A stretch of 64,000 nucleotides of DNA from CAYTLW01 sp964438735 (lineage in GTDB: Bacteria; Myxococcota_A; UBA9042), in assembly GCA_964438735.1 (NCBI GenBank), contig CAYTLW010000009.1:1-64000 (forward strand), written 5' to 3'. The notes under the pieces were generated by a model that did no database searches, was not told where the DNA came from, and saw only the letters and a program-made list of their open reading frames with translations. The translations under genes and the position numbers were made by a program. Positions 8,456 through 16,520 of the stretch are shown in pieces (within the stretch, counting starts at the first letter, position 1; the number at the start of each line of letters is the position of its first letter).

Positions 8456-10216
8456 TCAAGTGCCATCTTCGCGGGCCAATACGTCGACCTCCTGGGTCAC
8501 ACGCATACCGATGTATTCGGCAGGCCGGAAGGGCGCGAGCCAGATGTCTACGTTGACCTGGCCGCTATCACGGGCTTTTGGCGGATTGATCTCGCCGTCG
8601 CACTTCACCAGGAAGGCGTCGTCCTGCTGGGCGCCCTTGAGAAAACCATCGCGCCAGAGTTGATCCAGGAAATACGTCACGTCGCGGGACACCATCTGCC
8701 ACAGATCGTAGTCGTTGTTCTCGAACACGACCCACTGCAGACCGATGTTGAGCGCGCGGGTGATGGCGGCGATCGTCCGTCTGACGTTGACGTAGCGGAG
8801 CTGTGGATTGCCGGAGGCGGTTCTTGCGCCCCAGATCCGGATGCCCCGTTGGGCGAAGACCTGGCTGCAATTGACCCCTTCTGTGTTCAGCATGGCGATG
8901 TCCTGCTGCTGCAGGAACAACTCCAGATCGACGACGCCTTCGATCACTTCATTGGCGGGCGGCCGGTAGACACCCTGTGCCCGATCGCAGCGCGCGTAGA
9001 TGCCCGCGACATGACCACAGGGGGGCACCGGACGGCGGCGATCTGCGGCGCTGGGCACGACGTAGGGGTAGTAGAAGGCCGCGAACGAGGTGTTGAACAA
9101 GCGGCGCCACTGCATCGCGCCGCGCGGATTCTCGCTTGGCGGGATGTCCAGGATGGCGAAGCGATCTTTGCTCTGCTCGCACTGCATGACCACGGCCTGC
9201 TGTACGATCTCCATGTCCTTGACGGACTTGAAGCCCCCGGAGCGCTCCAGGCACCAGGGCAGATCGGGCAGACAGATGAGGTCGATCTCCTCGAGCTCGG
9301 CCACGCCGGCGAGTCCATACCGATTGCCCGGCCCGAGATCGGCGCCGATGAAGTCCTCTGCGGTGACCGTGTACAGGCCGTCGGTGCCGCCTTCGAGGTC
9401 GACCTTCTCGATCACGGCCGGGAAGCTGTCGGGCACCGCGGTCGTGGAGTCGAGATTGGTCACCTCGATGAGTCGCGAGCGGCCGTTGATGATCCGCTCG
9501 GCGAAAGCCGGTGACTGTCTGGCCAGGTTGATCTCGCGGAAGACCTCGCGCTCGCTGTGGGTCTCCACAACAAGATCGAAGCCCACCGGCTCGACCATGG
9601 TCGGGGCCATGGACTTGAACTCGCTCTCCAGCGGCTCGCGCGGATTCCACCACAACGTCCGCCCTTCCACCCGCTGCAATACGCGGTACTCGGAGTGGTC
9701 GTCATCATAGATGCGCACCAGGGTGCCGCGCGCGAAGCCGTAGGTGCTCTTGACCATGACCGACGCGTCGCCTTCGTGGCCGTCGACGGTGATGAAGGTC
9801 TGCACTTTGGGCTCGGGCCGCTCGACGGTGACGCGGATCTGGTTGCCCCACATCCCCTCGGCGATCGCCTGCACCATCATGGTGTTCTTGCGATCACCGT
9901 CGCGGAGACGCACCGACGCCCGGGTTGCGATCTCCTTGCGTCCACGCTCGAAGAGGTGCGCGATGCGCACGATGTAGCACTCGACGCCGCCGTTGAGGAA
10001 GAAGCCGTCGATGGCATCTGCGAGGTACGAGCCCACGTCCAGGTGACCGAAGGTGTCCTGGAATTCGCGCAGACTGCTGATCTGAACCGGGCGATTGGTC
10101 GGCCCCCGCTCGGTCAAACCCATGAACACGGGCACACCGCTCGGCAACAGGCCAAGTGGCGCAGCGCGCGTAGGGGTTTCTTCGGTGAAGATCCCCGGTG
10201 GCCGCATCATCACCAT
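8456..10216 (-). CDS. contractile sheath protein 2
   Basis: A 586-aa tail sheath protein. The N-terminal handle-like part (PPGIFTEE, VPVFMGLTERGP, FFLNGGVECYIVRI) and the conserved C-terminal sheath core (PPCGHVAGIYARCDRAQGVY, PPANEVIEGVVDLEL, RGIRIWGARTASG, YVNVRRTIAAITRAL) are intact. A middle insert of about 200 residues makes it larger than sheath 1 and probably decorates the outside of the particle. GGGAGGACAGCC precedes ATG 10216. Two sheath paralogues in one cluster are common in eCIS. Confidence 0.95.
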   Translation of the reverse strand: MVMMRPPGIFTEETPTRAAPLGLLPSGVPVFMGLTERGPTNRPVQISSLREFQDTFGHLDVGSYLADAIDGFFLNGGVECYIVRIAHLFERGRKEIATRASVRLRDGDRKNTMMVQAIAEGMWGNQIRVTVERPEPKVQTFITVDGHEGDASVMVKSTYGFARGTLVRIYDDDHSEYRVLQRVEGRTLWWNPREPLESEFKSMAPTMVEPVGFDLVVETHSEREVFREINLARQSPAFAERIINGRSRLIEVTNLDSTTAVPDSFPAVIEKVDLEGGTDGLYTVTAEDFIGADLGPGNRYGLAGVAELEEIDLICLPDLPWCLERSGGFKSVKDMEIVQQAVVMQCEQSKDRFAILDIPPSENPRGAMQWRRLFNTSFAAFYYPYVVPSAADRRRPVPPCGHVAGIYARCDRAQGVYRPPANEVIEGVVDLELFLQQQDIAMLNTEGVNCSQVFAQRGIRIWGARTASGNPQLRYVNVRRTIAAITRALNIGLQWVVFENNDYDLWQMVSRDVTYFLDQLWRDGFLKGAQQDDAFLVKCDGEINPPKARDSGQVNVDIWLAPFRPAEYIGMRVTQEVDVLAREDGT

Positions 10217-10282
10217 GGCTGTCCTCCCACAGGGGGCGCGACATGGTGGACACGCTGCCCCGGGCTGGTGGCTGGATCCGGG

Positions 10283-10447
10283 CTACTTCCGTGAACGGTT
10301 GATCTCCTTGTTGATCTCGGAGATCTCCTTCACCCAGGTCTGGCGTTCCTTGTGCTCCATGTCGAGGATCTCTTCCAGCGACCAATGGAAGTGGTAGGCG
10401 ATGTAGGCTACCTCCTGGTACAGCCGGTCCAGGGGGTAGCTTACGAT
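10283..10447 (-). CDS. DUF6760-type mini-protein, no canonical start codon
   Basis: The reading frame gives 52 residues beginning SYPLDRLYQEVAYIAYHFHW and ending INKEINRSRK, which resembles the small DUF6760 proteins of eCIS operons. No ATG, GTG or TTG lies in frame upstream of the conserved part; the codons before Ser are GGG GGA ATC GTA. It overlaps the end of the preceding tail gene in the -1 frame, and a run of five G (10453-10449) sits just before that gene's stop. It could therefore be made as a -1 frameshift fusion, or start at a rare ATC codon. A sequence error turning GTG into GTA would also explain it. Confidence 0.7.
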   Translation of the reverse strand: MVSYPLDRLYQEVAYIAYHFHWSLEEILDMEHKERQTWVKEISEINKEINRSRK

Positions 10448-10812
10448 TCCCCCACGCCACCTCCGGTGTCGACCTCGAACTTATGGCCACACTCGGGGCA
10501 CGTGGCCTGCACCATGGCGGTGCCTTCCTCGTTCACCCGACGATAGAAGTCCTGCAGGTAGGCCAGGTCGGTCGAGAACATGTTCTCGATGATCGACGGG
10601 TTGATGGCCGACATGCTGCCCAGCTTGGTGATCACCCGGCTGAGCAGGATGATGACCAGATAGGCCCGGTTGTTCTGAACGCGGTAATCCTGCAGGGGCA
10701 GGATCTCGTCCTTGGCGGTCGCCAGGCGCATCACGCCTTTGCGGTGGACGTTGCCGTCCTTGTCGATCACCCCTCTCGGCAGGGTGAATTCGAACTCGGT
10801 CTTGAAAGCCAT
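10441..10812 (-). CDS. small eCIS tail protein with C-terminal zinc ribbon
   Basis: A 123-aa protein starting MAFKTEFEFTLPRG. It has the sequence pattern of a protein family found between sheath genes in eCIS clusters (KGVMRLATAKDEILPLQD, ILLSRVITKLGSMSAINPS, ADLAYLQDFYRR-like core). A CPxCGH pair near the C-terminus suggests a half zinc ribbon. ATG 10812 is chosen because GGAGCAGCC precedes it and similarity begins there; the 15 codons upstream look unrelated. Function is not established. By position and by its overlap with a second small frame, it resembles phage tail-assembly chaperones. Confidence 0.8.
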   Translation of the reverse strand: MAFKTEFEFTLPRGVIDKDGNVHRKGVMRLATAKDEILPLQDYRVQNNRAYLVIILLSRVITKLGSMSAINPSIIENMFSTDLAYLQDFYRRVNEEGTAMVQATCPECGHKFEVDTGGGVGES

Positions 10813-10930
10813 GGCTGCTCCGTGGATGTCGTCCGTCAACCGGGCGACTGGCTGCAAGTTTCGAGCCGCCGGGCCGCTCCCTTGTGACGGTCATCTGCCG
10901 TCGGGAAGCGCCCCTTGGCGCAAACAGAGA

Positions 10931-10966
10931 AGGGGCGCCGGCCAGAAGCCACCGGCCGACGCCCCT
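10931..10966 (-). terminator. strong hairpin 14 bases after the sheath 1 stop
   Basis: The arms 10931-10943 and 10954-10966 pair over 13 positions with a single mismatch around a 10-base loop. On the minus strand the hairpin is followed by TTCTCTGTTTG, only moderately T-rich. It may act as an attenuating terminator or a 3' stabilising structure that keeps sheath 1 mRNA more abundant than the genes downstream. Confidence 0.6.
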
Positions 10967-10980
10967 CCCTCGATCCGAGG

Positions 10981-12156
10981 CTACTCGGCGACGTCACCGC
11001 CGGCCGGCATCTGGCCGATCCGGAAGATGACAAACTCGGCCGGTTTCACGGGGCACATGCCGATCTCGCAGATCATCTGGCCCGCGTCGATGACCTCCGG
11101 GGGGTTGGTCTCTTCGTCGCACTTGACGTAGAAGGCCTCCTCCGGGGTCTTGCCGAACAGCGCACCCTGACGCCAGAGGCGGAGCAGGAAGGCGCCGATG
11201 TCACGCGTCACGCGCTTCCACAGCCGGTGGTCGTTGGGCTCGAACACCACCCACTGGGTGCCCAGCTCGATCGACTGCTCGACCATGTTGAAGAGCCGAC
11301 GCACGTTGACGTAACGCCAGGAGGCGTCCGACGAGACCGTGCGGGCGCCCCACACGCGGATGCCGCGATTCGGGAACTCGCGGATGCAGTTGATGCCCTT
11401 CGGATTGAGCAGGTCCTGCTCGCCGCGGGTGATGTTGTAGCGCAGACCGATGGCGCCGCGGACGATCTCATTTGCAGGCGCCTTGTGGACGCCACGCTCG
11501 GAGTCGCTGCGGGCATAGATGCCGGCCACGTACCCTGACGGGGGCTGGAAGATGTTGCCCTTGAAAGGATCGTAGATTTCGACCCATGGGAAGTAGTAGC
11601 CGCCGTACTTCGAGTCACGGGGCTTCGGCAGCTTGTCGACGCCACCCTTCTCGATGACTTCGGGGCTGTCCATGACGGCGAAGCGGTAACGCATGTTCTC
11701 ACAGTGCGTCAGGACCGCGTCCTGGATCACCGGGTCGGTCTGGCCGGGGGCGCAGACGATGTTGACGTCGTCGACGTCCTCGAGCGCTTTGAGGCCGGTC
11801 CGGGTGCCGGGGCCGTTGTCGGCGCCGATGTACAGCGCCGCCTTGGAGGCGGGTTTCGGCTTCTTGTCGTCGCCCTTCATGGCGTCTTCCATCGTGCCGA
11901 CATTCAGCACGAAGCAACGGCTGCCGCCATTGTTGAAGAAGCCGTAAACGGCGTGAGCGAGAAACTCGCTGTTCTGGAAATCGCCGTAGTTCTTGGTGAA
12001 CTGCGACCAGTTGGTGCACAACGTGGGCTCGTTGACCGGGCCGACTGAGCATTCGCCGAGGAAGGCCACCGTGCTGGTGCCTACCATCTCGAGCGGCTTG
12101 GTGCCGCGATCGACTTCCTCGACGTACACGCCGGGAGACAGGTACGTGGTTGCCAT
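10981..12156 (-). CDS. contractile sheath protein 1
   Basis: A 391-aa tail sheath protein, the compact form of the family. It shows TYLSPGVYVEEVDRGTKPLE at the N-terminus, VAFLGECSVGPVNEP, FFNNGGSRCFVLNVG, and the C-terminal core (PPSGYVAGIYARSDSERGVH, APANEIVRGAIGL, RGIRVWGARTVSSD, PAEFVIFRIGQ). Sheath subunits wrap the tube and contract to drive it through a target membrane. GAGGGG lies upstream of ATG 12156. A strong hairpin immediately downstream suggests differential expression. Confidence 0.96.
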   Translation of the reverse strand: MATTYLSPGVYVEEVDRGTKPLEMVGTSTVAFLGECSVGPVNEPTLCTNWSQFTKNYGDFQNSEFLAHAVYGFFNNGGSRCFVLNVGTMEDAMKGDDKKPKPASKAALYIGADNGPGTRTGLKALEDVDDVNIVCAPGQTDPVIQDAVLTHCENMRYRFAVMDSPEVIEKGGVDKLPKPRDSKYGGYYFPWVEIYDPFKGNIFQPPSGYVAGIYARSDSERGVHKAPANEIVRGAIGLRYNITRGEQDLLNPKGINCIREFPNRGIRVWGARTVSSDASWRYVNVRRLFNMVEQSIELGTQWVVFEPNDHRLWKRVTRDIGAFLLRLWRQGALFGKTPEEAFYVKCDEETNPPEVIDAGQMICEIGMCPVKPAEFVIFRIGQMPAGGDVAE

Positions 12157-12296
12157 GGCTGTTATCCCCTCGCTTCAAGTTACCACCGCTTATTGGGAGC
12201 AGGCCCCCGTTTTTGCCGCGGTGTGGTTGCTACAAAATGCCCTCGTGGGCCTCCTCCAAATACAAACTCTTGGCGCCCGCCGATGCGGACGCGTGC

Positions 12297-12884
12297 TCAC
12301 CTGTTGATGGCGATGTCCTTGCCGATGACCCGGCGCACCGTCGACGACTTCCTCTCGGATTCGACGCGGAAGCGCACGTGGTAGAACAAGGTCGGTCGCA
12401 GCTCTTCGTTCATGGACCGCCAGAAGCTCATCAGATCGTTCTGGTCGGCCTGCAGATTCGGGTGGATGTTGATGTGGTCGTCCGGGTACCAGGAATCGCC
12501 TTTAAGATCCGGACTGGTGACCAGGGTGTTCTCGATCAGGGTCTTGATGACCAGGCCCAGGAGCAGGTTCTCTTCGCCCGGCGAGTTGCCCCAGACGGAG
12601 ACGGCGAAGTAGGCGTTGAGATAGACCGGCCCGTCGCGAAAGAACTCGACCACATTGCCCTGGCGATCGTGCGTACTCACCAGGTTGTCCGTTCGTTCGC
12701 GATAATTCTGAGCGAAACCGACGTGGTAGAGATACGTATTCACGGTTGGCAGGTTCTTGATGTTGTCCTTCTTCGGCTTCTCGGTTCCCACCGTCACTGT
12801 GGTGAAGCCATTCGTCTTGAACGACTCCTTCAGGAGTTCCTTCAGCGTGTCGCCAAGGTCTCGGATGACCTCGAATTGACTCAC
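12297..12884 (-). CDS. DUF4255 eCIS cap/terminator protein (Afp16/Pvc16-like)
   Basis: A 195-aa protein of the DUF4255 (Pvc16 N-terminal) family: VIRDLGDTLKELLKESF, NTYLYHVGFAQNYRERTDN, GPVYLNAYFAVSVWG, LLLGLVIKTLIEN. Afp16/Pvc16 proteins cap the distal end of the tube and sheath and set particle length. GTG 12884 is chosen as start because GGAG lies seven bases before it and family members begin here; an upstream GTG five codons earlier is less well placed. It is the first gene of the cluster in transcription order. Confidence 0.88.
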   Translation of the reverse strand: MSQFEVIRDLGDTLKELLKESFKTNGFTTVTVGTEKPKKDNIKNLPTVNTYLYHVGFAQNYRERTDNLVSTHDRQGNVVEFFRDGPVYLNAYFAVSVWGNSPGEENLLLGLVIKTLIENTLVTSPDLKGDSWYPDDHINIHPNLQADQNDLMSFWRSMNEELRPTLFYHVRFRVESERKSSTVRRVIGKDIAINR

Positions 12885-12964
12885 ATCGCTCTCCGACACC
12901 GGGGAGGAAGGTGGTGGGCGCGCCAGTACCCGACTGGGTGGGGCCGCCTGCCGATTGGCCCCGG

Positions 12965-12994
12965 GATCTAGGCACAGGGCCGCGCTGAAGTCAA
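12965..12994 (-). promoter_or_regulatory. candidate promoter of the eCIS operon
   Basis: On the minus strand TTGACT (12994-12989) is followed after 18 bases by TAGATC (12970-12965). The -10 match is weak at three of six positions, but the -35 is nearly perfect and the site lies about 80 bases upstream of the first cluster gene, in the gap after apt. Confidence 0.4.
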
Positions 12995-13049
12995 TGGCCC
13001 GTTCGGACCCCCCTGAACCGCAGACCAAGCGCCAACCAAGGGCCCGTCC

Positions 13050-13571
13050 TCAGTACTTGAAGAGCGCCACCACGGGCGCGCCCTCGAGCCGGGTGCGACC
13101 GTTCAAAAAAGCCAGTTCAACCGCGAAGGCATAGCCCGCCAGGACGCCGCCCACACCGCTGACCAGGGCGCCGGCAGCGGCCGCAGTGCCGCCTGTGGCC
13201 AGGAGGTCATCCACCACCACCACTCGCTGTCCGGGGGCGATGGCGTCGGTGTGCATCTCGACCACATCGGTGCCGTACTCCAGGGAGTATTCCTGGCGAA
13301 CCTTCTTGAAGGGGAGCTTGCCCGGCTTGCGCACAAGCGCCATGCCGATACCCAGGTCGCACGCCACCGGGGCGGCGAATAGGAAGCCGCGCGACTCGAT
13401 GCCGACCAGGATGTCGGGCTTCAGGGCGGCGATCTGTTCGGCCAGGGCGGCGTTGACGGCCCGCAAGGCGACGCCGTCCTGGAGCATGGGCGCGATGTCC
13501 TTGAAGATAATGCCGGGTTTGGGGAAGTCCGGTACGTCGCGCATCAGGGATTCTGCGTGTGCCAGCGTCAT
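13050..13571 (-). CDS. apt: adenine phosphoribosyltransferase
   Basis: A 173-aa purine-salvage enzyme converting adenine and PRPP to AMP in the cytoplasm. The PRPP-binding loop VVVVDDLLATGGTAAAAG is intact at about residues 116-133. The N-terminal pattern DVPDFPKPGIIFKDIAPML and the LVGIESRGFLFAAPVA segment are typical of Apt. Length is normal. Start ATG 13571 overlaps the surE stop by four bases, so it is translated together with surE. Confidence 0.97.
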   Translation of the reverse strand: MTLAHAESLMRDVPDFPKPGIIFKDIAPMLQDGVALRAVNAALAEQIAALKPDILVGIESRGFLFAAPVACDLGIGMALVRKPGKLPFKKVRQEYSLEYGTDVVEMHTDAIAPGQRVVVVDDLLATGGTAAAAGALVSGVGGVLAGYAFAVELAFLNGRTRLEGAPVVALFKY

Positions 13572-14362
13572 GGCGCCTCCTGACCGGCCGCTGGGGCCGG
13601 GGATTCCAATGGGGTGGGGTCCGCGGCATCGAGCAACCCCTGCAGGGGCTCGAGCCGGTGATGCAGGGTCAGGTCATCGCCCAGCGGCGTGATGCTGACG
13701 TAACCGTCACGGATGGCGTTGCAGTCGCTGCCGGGCAGGTCGCTCATGGCCACGCGCGCGCCGCCGATCCAGAGGTAGTCGCCGCCGCGTGGATCCGTGC
13801 GTTGATGCACCTCTGTGGAGTACCTGCGCTGGCCGGTGAAGGTCGTGCGCAGACCTGGCCAGGGCCCGCGATCGACGGCCGGCAGGTTGACGTTGAGGGC
13901 GACTTTTTCGTGCCGCGCCAGCGGGATCAAGCGCGCGAGCAGGGCGTGCAGGGCGTCGTCCATACCGCCAAATAGAGAGGTATCCCGCGTGTCGTGGGAC
14001 AGGGCCATGGCCGGCACCCCATGCCAGGCCGCCTCCAGGGCGCCGGCGGCGGTGCCCGAGTAGTGCACATCGTGGCCGAGATTGGGCCCGGGGTTGACGC
14101 CGCTGAGGACCAGGTCGGGGGCCACGTCGAGGTGATGCATGGCCAGGTAGATGGCGTCGGCGGGCGTGCCGTCGCAGGCGAACGTACGCGGAGCCCGTTC
14201 GTGCAGGCGGAGGGGCTGGTAGAGCGACAACGAGCGCGAGATTGCGCTGCGCTCACCGTCCGGCGCCACGACCCAGACCTCGCCGAGGCGCTCGCAGACG
14301 CGCTGCAACAGGGCCAGGCCAGGCGCGCCGATTCCGTCGTCATTGGTGAGCAGGATGCGCAT
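13568..14362 (-). CDS. surE: 5'/3'-nucleotidase SurE
   Basis: A 264-aa stationary-phase survival nucleotidase/phosphatase that hydrolyses nucleoside monophosphates. It begins MRILLTNDDG, containing the metal-binding Asp pair; SAISRS supplies the conserved Ser and SGVNPGPNLGHDVHYSGT the Asn motif. A longer reading frame extends upstream, but similarity begins exactly at this ATG (14362). It is the first gene of a two-gene unit with apt. Confidence 0.96.
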   Translation of the reverse strand: MRILLTNDDGIGAPGLALLQRVCERLGEVWVVAPDGERSAISRSLSLYQPLRLHERAPRTFACDGTPADAIYLAMHHLDVAPDLVLSGVNPGPNLGHDVHYSGTAAGALEAAWHGVPAMALSHDTRDTSLFGGMDDALHALLARLIPLARHEKVALNVNLPAVDRGPWPGLRTTFTGQRRYSTEVHQRTDPRGGDYLWIGGARVAMSDLPGSDCNAIRDGYVSITPLGDDLTLHHRLEPLQGLLDAADPTPLESPAPAAGQEAP

Positions 14363-14512
14363 GGCGGCGTAGCTTCGCCGACCCCAGGACGGCTGTAAAC
14401 CGGGCACTTGCGAGACAGCGGATTGGAAGGGGCGATTTTCTTGCCGGGCCGTGTGGTCGCGATACGGTCTCCTCAGCCATTTGGCTGCCCCGCTACAGGT
14501 TCGGGTGTTACA

Positions 14513-16102
14513 ATGGAAGGACCTGGAATCAGGCCCGATCTGCTCTTCTGCCGCAAGTGCGCAAAGCACTTTCGCGGTCAGCCGCGCGAATGTCCCAACG
14601 GTTGCGGGCCTATCGAGCCCGTGAGTCCGTTCCGGGGCACTGACGGCGACGTGGTCGACGACCGCTACATCCTGGTCGAACAGATCGGGATTGGCGGCAT
14701 GGGCACCGTCTACCGGGCCGAGGATATGATCGCCAACCGCGAGGTGGCACTCAAAGTCCTCAACGCCAAGTACGCCAGCCACGCCGCCAGCGCCCGACGG
14801 TTCTTCCGCGAAGCGCGCATGATGCGCGCTGTCTCCCATACCTGCGCCACCGGATTGCATCGTTTCGGGCCGACCCGCGAGGGGCTGCTGCTCATCGACA
14901 TGGAGTACGTGCCGGGACGCACCGTGCGCGACCAGGTGCTCGAGAACGGCTCGGGACTCGAGGTCGAGTCGGCGCTGGCCGTGCTCGACAATGTGCTGGC
15001 CGCCCTGGGCGCCTGTCACGACGCGGGCGTGGTGCATTGCGACGTCAAGCCTGAGAACGTGGTCCTGGTGCGAGACGGCGCCCGTGGACAGTGCAAGTTG
15101 GTTGACTTCGGCATCGCCCAACCGCCGGGCGCCGTGGAGCATAGCGACGAATTCGTGGTCTTGGGCACGCCGGCGTTCATGAGCCCGGAGCAGGTCCGCT
15201 GCCTGACCGTGGACGCGCGTACGGACCTTTACCTGGTCGGCTGCCTGGCCTACGAATTGCTGACCGGCGACCCGCCCTTTGTGGGCGACGGGCCGCTGGA
15301 TCTCTGCCAGCAGCAGATGCTCGATCCGCCGCCAGCGCTGAGTTCGCGCATGGACGTGGATCGTCTGCCGCCGGGATTCGTCGACCTGGTGGGCCGTCTG
15401 CTGGAAAAGAGCCCGCAGATGAGACCCGCATCGGCGCGCGTAGTGCGCGAAGAGCTGCGCACCATGCGTCGACGCTGGCGCGATGTGCGCGGCGCCGCCT
15501 GGCTGGCCCCCGGCTCCTATCGACCGCCCTCACGCGGTCGGGTGGCCAACGCCAACCGGCGAATCACCGATCGGCCGCGCCTGGACGATCGCCCCTTCTC
15601 CGGTCTGCGTGCGCTCATCGAGGTGCGGCAGGTATTCGAAGAGGGGACGGTCTACGGCCCCAAGGCGCTCGAAGAGATCGCCAGCCACGTCTTCACCGGC
15701 ACCATGAACGAGCTGCGTGAGCTGGGCGCCGAAGTCTCGGGCCCCAACGGACCTCATATCGAGATTGGCCTGCCCTGTGAGGGCGACGAGCGCGGCGCCG
15801 TCAGCCACCTGCTGGACTGCCTCGCCGAGCTCAACGAAGTGCTCGGGCGAATCCCAGAACCCAAGCTGGAGATCCGGGCAGCCGTGCTGGCCACCGCAGA
15901 TGCCGAAGCGGTCCACCTGGGTCCCCAGCCGGCGCTGGACCTGCTGGGCCTGCTGAACATCGGTCCGGGCAGCTACGTACGCTGCGACGCCCGTGTGGCC
16001 CGATGGGCCGGGCGCCGTCAGATCGTGCGCCTGGGCGACGTGCGCGAGGCGGGCGGCGAGGACGTCACCGCGCTCTATGCCACGTCGCTGATGGCCTCTT
16101 GA
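14513..16102 (+). CDS. Ser/Thr protein kinase with N-terminal zinc ribbon and cyclase-like C-terminal region
   Basis: A 529-aa protein. Residues about 12-35 carry a zinc-ribbon-like pattern (FCRKCAKHF ... CPNGCGP). Residues about 45-310 are a Hanks-type kinase: glycine loop IGIGGMGTVYRAED, Lys81 (VALKVL), catalytic HCDVKPENV with Asp177, DFG in KLVDFGIAQ, and SPEQVR. The usual HRD is HCD, which is often associated with absence of activation-loop control. The last 170 residues vaguely follow the order of a class III cyclase domain but lack clear catalytic residues. ATG 14513 is chosen over a TTG 35 codons upstream, although its ribosome binding site is weak. No transmembrane helix is obvious. 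Confidence 0.9.
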   Translation: MEGPGIRPDLLFCRKCAKHFRGQPRECPNGCGPIEPVSPFRGTDGDVVDDRYILVEQIGIGGMGTVYRAEDMIANREVALKVLNAKYASHAASARRFFREARMMRAVSHTCATGLHRFGPTREGLLLIDMEYVPGRTVRDQVLENGSGLEVESALAVLDNVLAALGACHDAGVVHCDVKPENVVLVRDGARGQCKLVDFGIAQPPGAVEHSDEFVVLGTPAFMSPEQVRCLTVDARTDLYLVGCLAYELLTGDPPFVGDGPLDLCQQQMLDPPPALSSRMDVDRLPPGFVDLVGRLLEKSPQMRPASARVVREELRTMRRRWRDVRGAAWLAPGSYRPPSRGRVANANRRITDRPRLDDRPFSGLRALIEVRQVFEEGTVYGPKALEEIASHVFTGTMNELRELGAEVSGPNGPHIEIGLPCEGDERGAVSHLLDCLAELNEVLGRIPEPKLEIRAAVLATADAEAVHLGPQPALDLLGLLNIGPGSYVRCDARVARWAGRRQIVRLGDVREAGGEDVTALYATSLMAS

Positions 16103-16135
16103 CCGATCGCCTCTTGATAGAACCCGCTTAAGACA

Positions 16136-16167
16136 AAAGCGGCCCCCCTCTGCAGGGGAGCCGCTTT
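16136..16167. terminator. bidirectional rho-independent terminator
   Basis: AAAGCGGC and GCCGCTTT pair, extended inward by C- and G-runs. It lies 34 bases after the kinase stop and just past the 3' end of tRNA-Asp, so it can end transcription from both directions. The A/T tails of the stem provide short T-runs on each strand. Confidence 0.8.
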
Positions 16168-16173
16168 CTATCC

Positions 16174-16251
16174 TGGCGGAGCGGACGGGACTTGAACCCG
16201 CGGCCTCTGGCTTGACAGGCCAGCGTTCTAACCAAACTGAACTACCGCTCC
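16174..16251 (-). tRNA. tRNA-Asp (anticodon GTC)
   Basis: Complete cloverleaf on the minus strand. The acceptor GGAGCGG pairs with CCGCTCC, the anticodon stem is CTGGC/GCCAG with loop CTGTCAA, and the T loop is TTCAAGT. The discriminator base is G and the 3' CCA is encoded. It lies directly downstream of tRNA-Val. Confidence 0.97.
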
Positions 16252-16286
16252 CTCGATCATTCTGGCGCCGGTCCGACGCCCCCCGG

Positions 16287-16358
16287 TGGGCGAAGCAGGG
16301 ATTGAACCTGCGACCTGCGGCGTGTAAAGCCGACGCTCTACCACTGAGCTATTCGCCC
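16287..16358 (-). tRNA. tRNA-Val (anticodon TAC)
   Basis: Acceptor GGGCGAA pairs with TTCGCCC, and the D-stem is GCTC/GAGC. The anticodon loop TTTACAC is on a stem whose outer pair is a T-C mismatch, and the T stem is GCAGG/CCTGC. The discriminator base is A and CCA is not encoded (CCG follows). It is first in a two-tRNA unit with tRNA-Asp. Confidence 0.95.
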
Positions 16359-16390
16359 CTCTCTTCGGCACCATGCCGGGGCGGAGGCGG

Positions 16391-16419
16391 AAACTAAGTG
16401 AGGCCACGCCGGCTGTCAA
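16391..16419 (-). promoter_or_regulatory. promoter of the tRNA-Val/tRNA-Asp unit
   Basis: On the minus strand a perfect TTGACA (16419-16414) is followed by a 17-base spacer and TAGTTT (16396-16391). Transcription would start about 26 bases before tRNA-Val, a typical tRNA promoter arrangement. Confidence 0.7.
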
Positions 16420-16457
16420 GCATCTGCGTGTCGCGCCTGATGACCTGTCGCAAAACG

Positions 16458-16493
16458 CGAGCGGCGGCGAGACCAGAGGCCCGCCGCCGCTCG
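16458..16493 (-). terminator. terminator of the Cys-rich lipoprotein gene
   Basis: A perfect 12-bp GC-rich hairpin (16458-16469 with 16482-16493) lies 28 bases after the lipoprotein stop. On the minus strand it is followed by a short TTTT run. Confidence 0.7.
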
Positions 16494-16520
16494 GAGTTCT
16501 ACCTCTCTGACGTGGACCGA

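Noticed and set aside
1..12884. Prophage
   Set aside because: The visible gene content is tail-only with a DUF4255 cap and LysM core. No capsid, portal, terminase, integrase or attachment site is seen.
13568..15142. A 524-codon frame extending surE far upstream
   Set aside because: SurE similarity begins at MRILLTNDDG. The upstream half lies antisense to the kinase gene.
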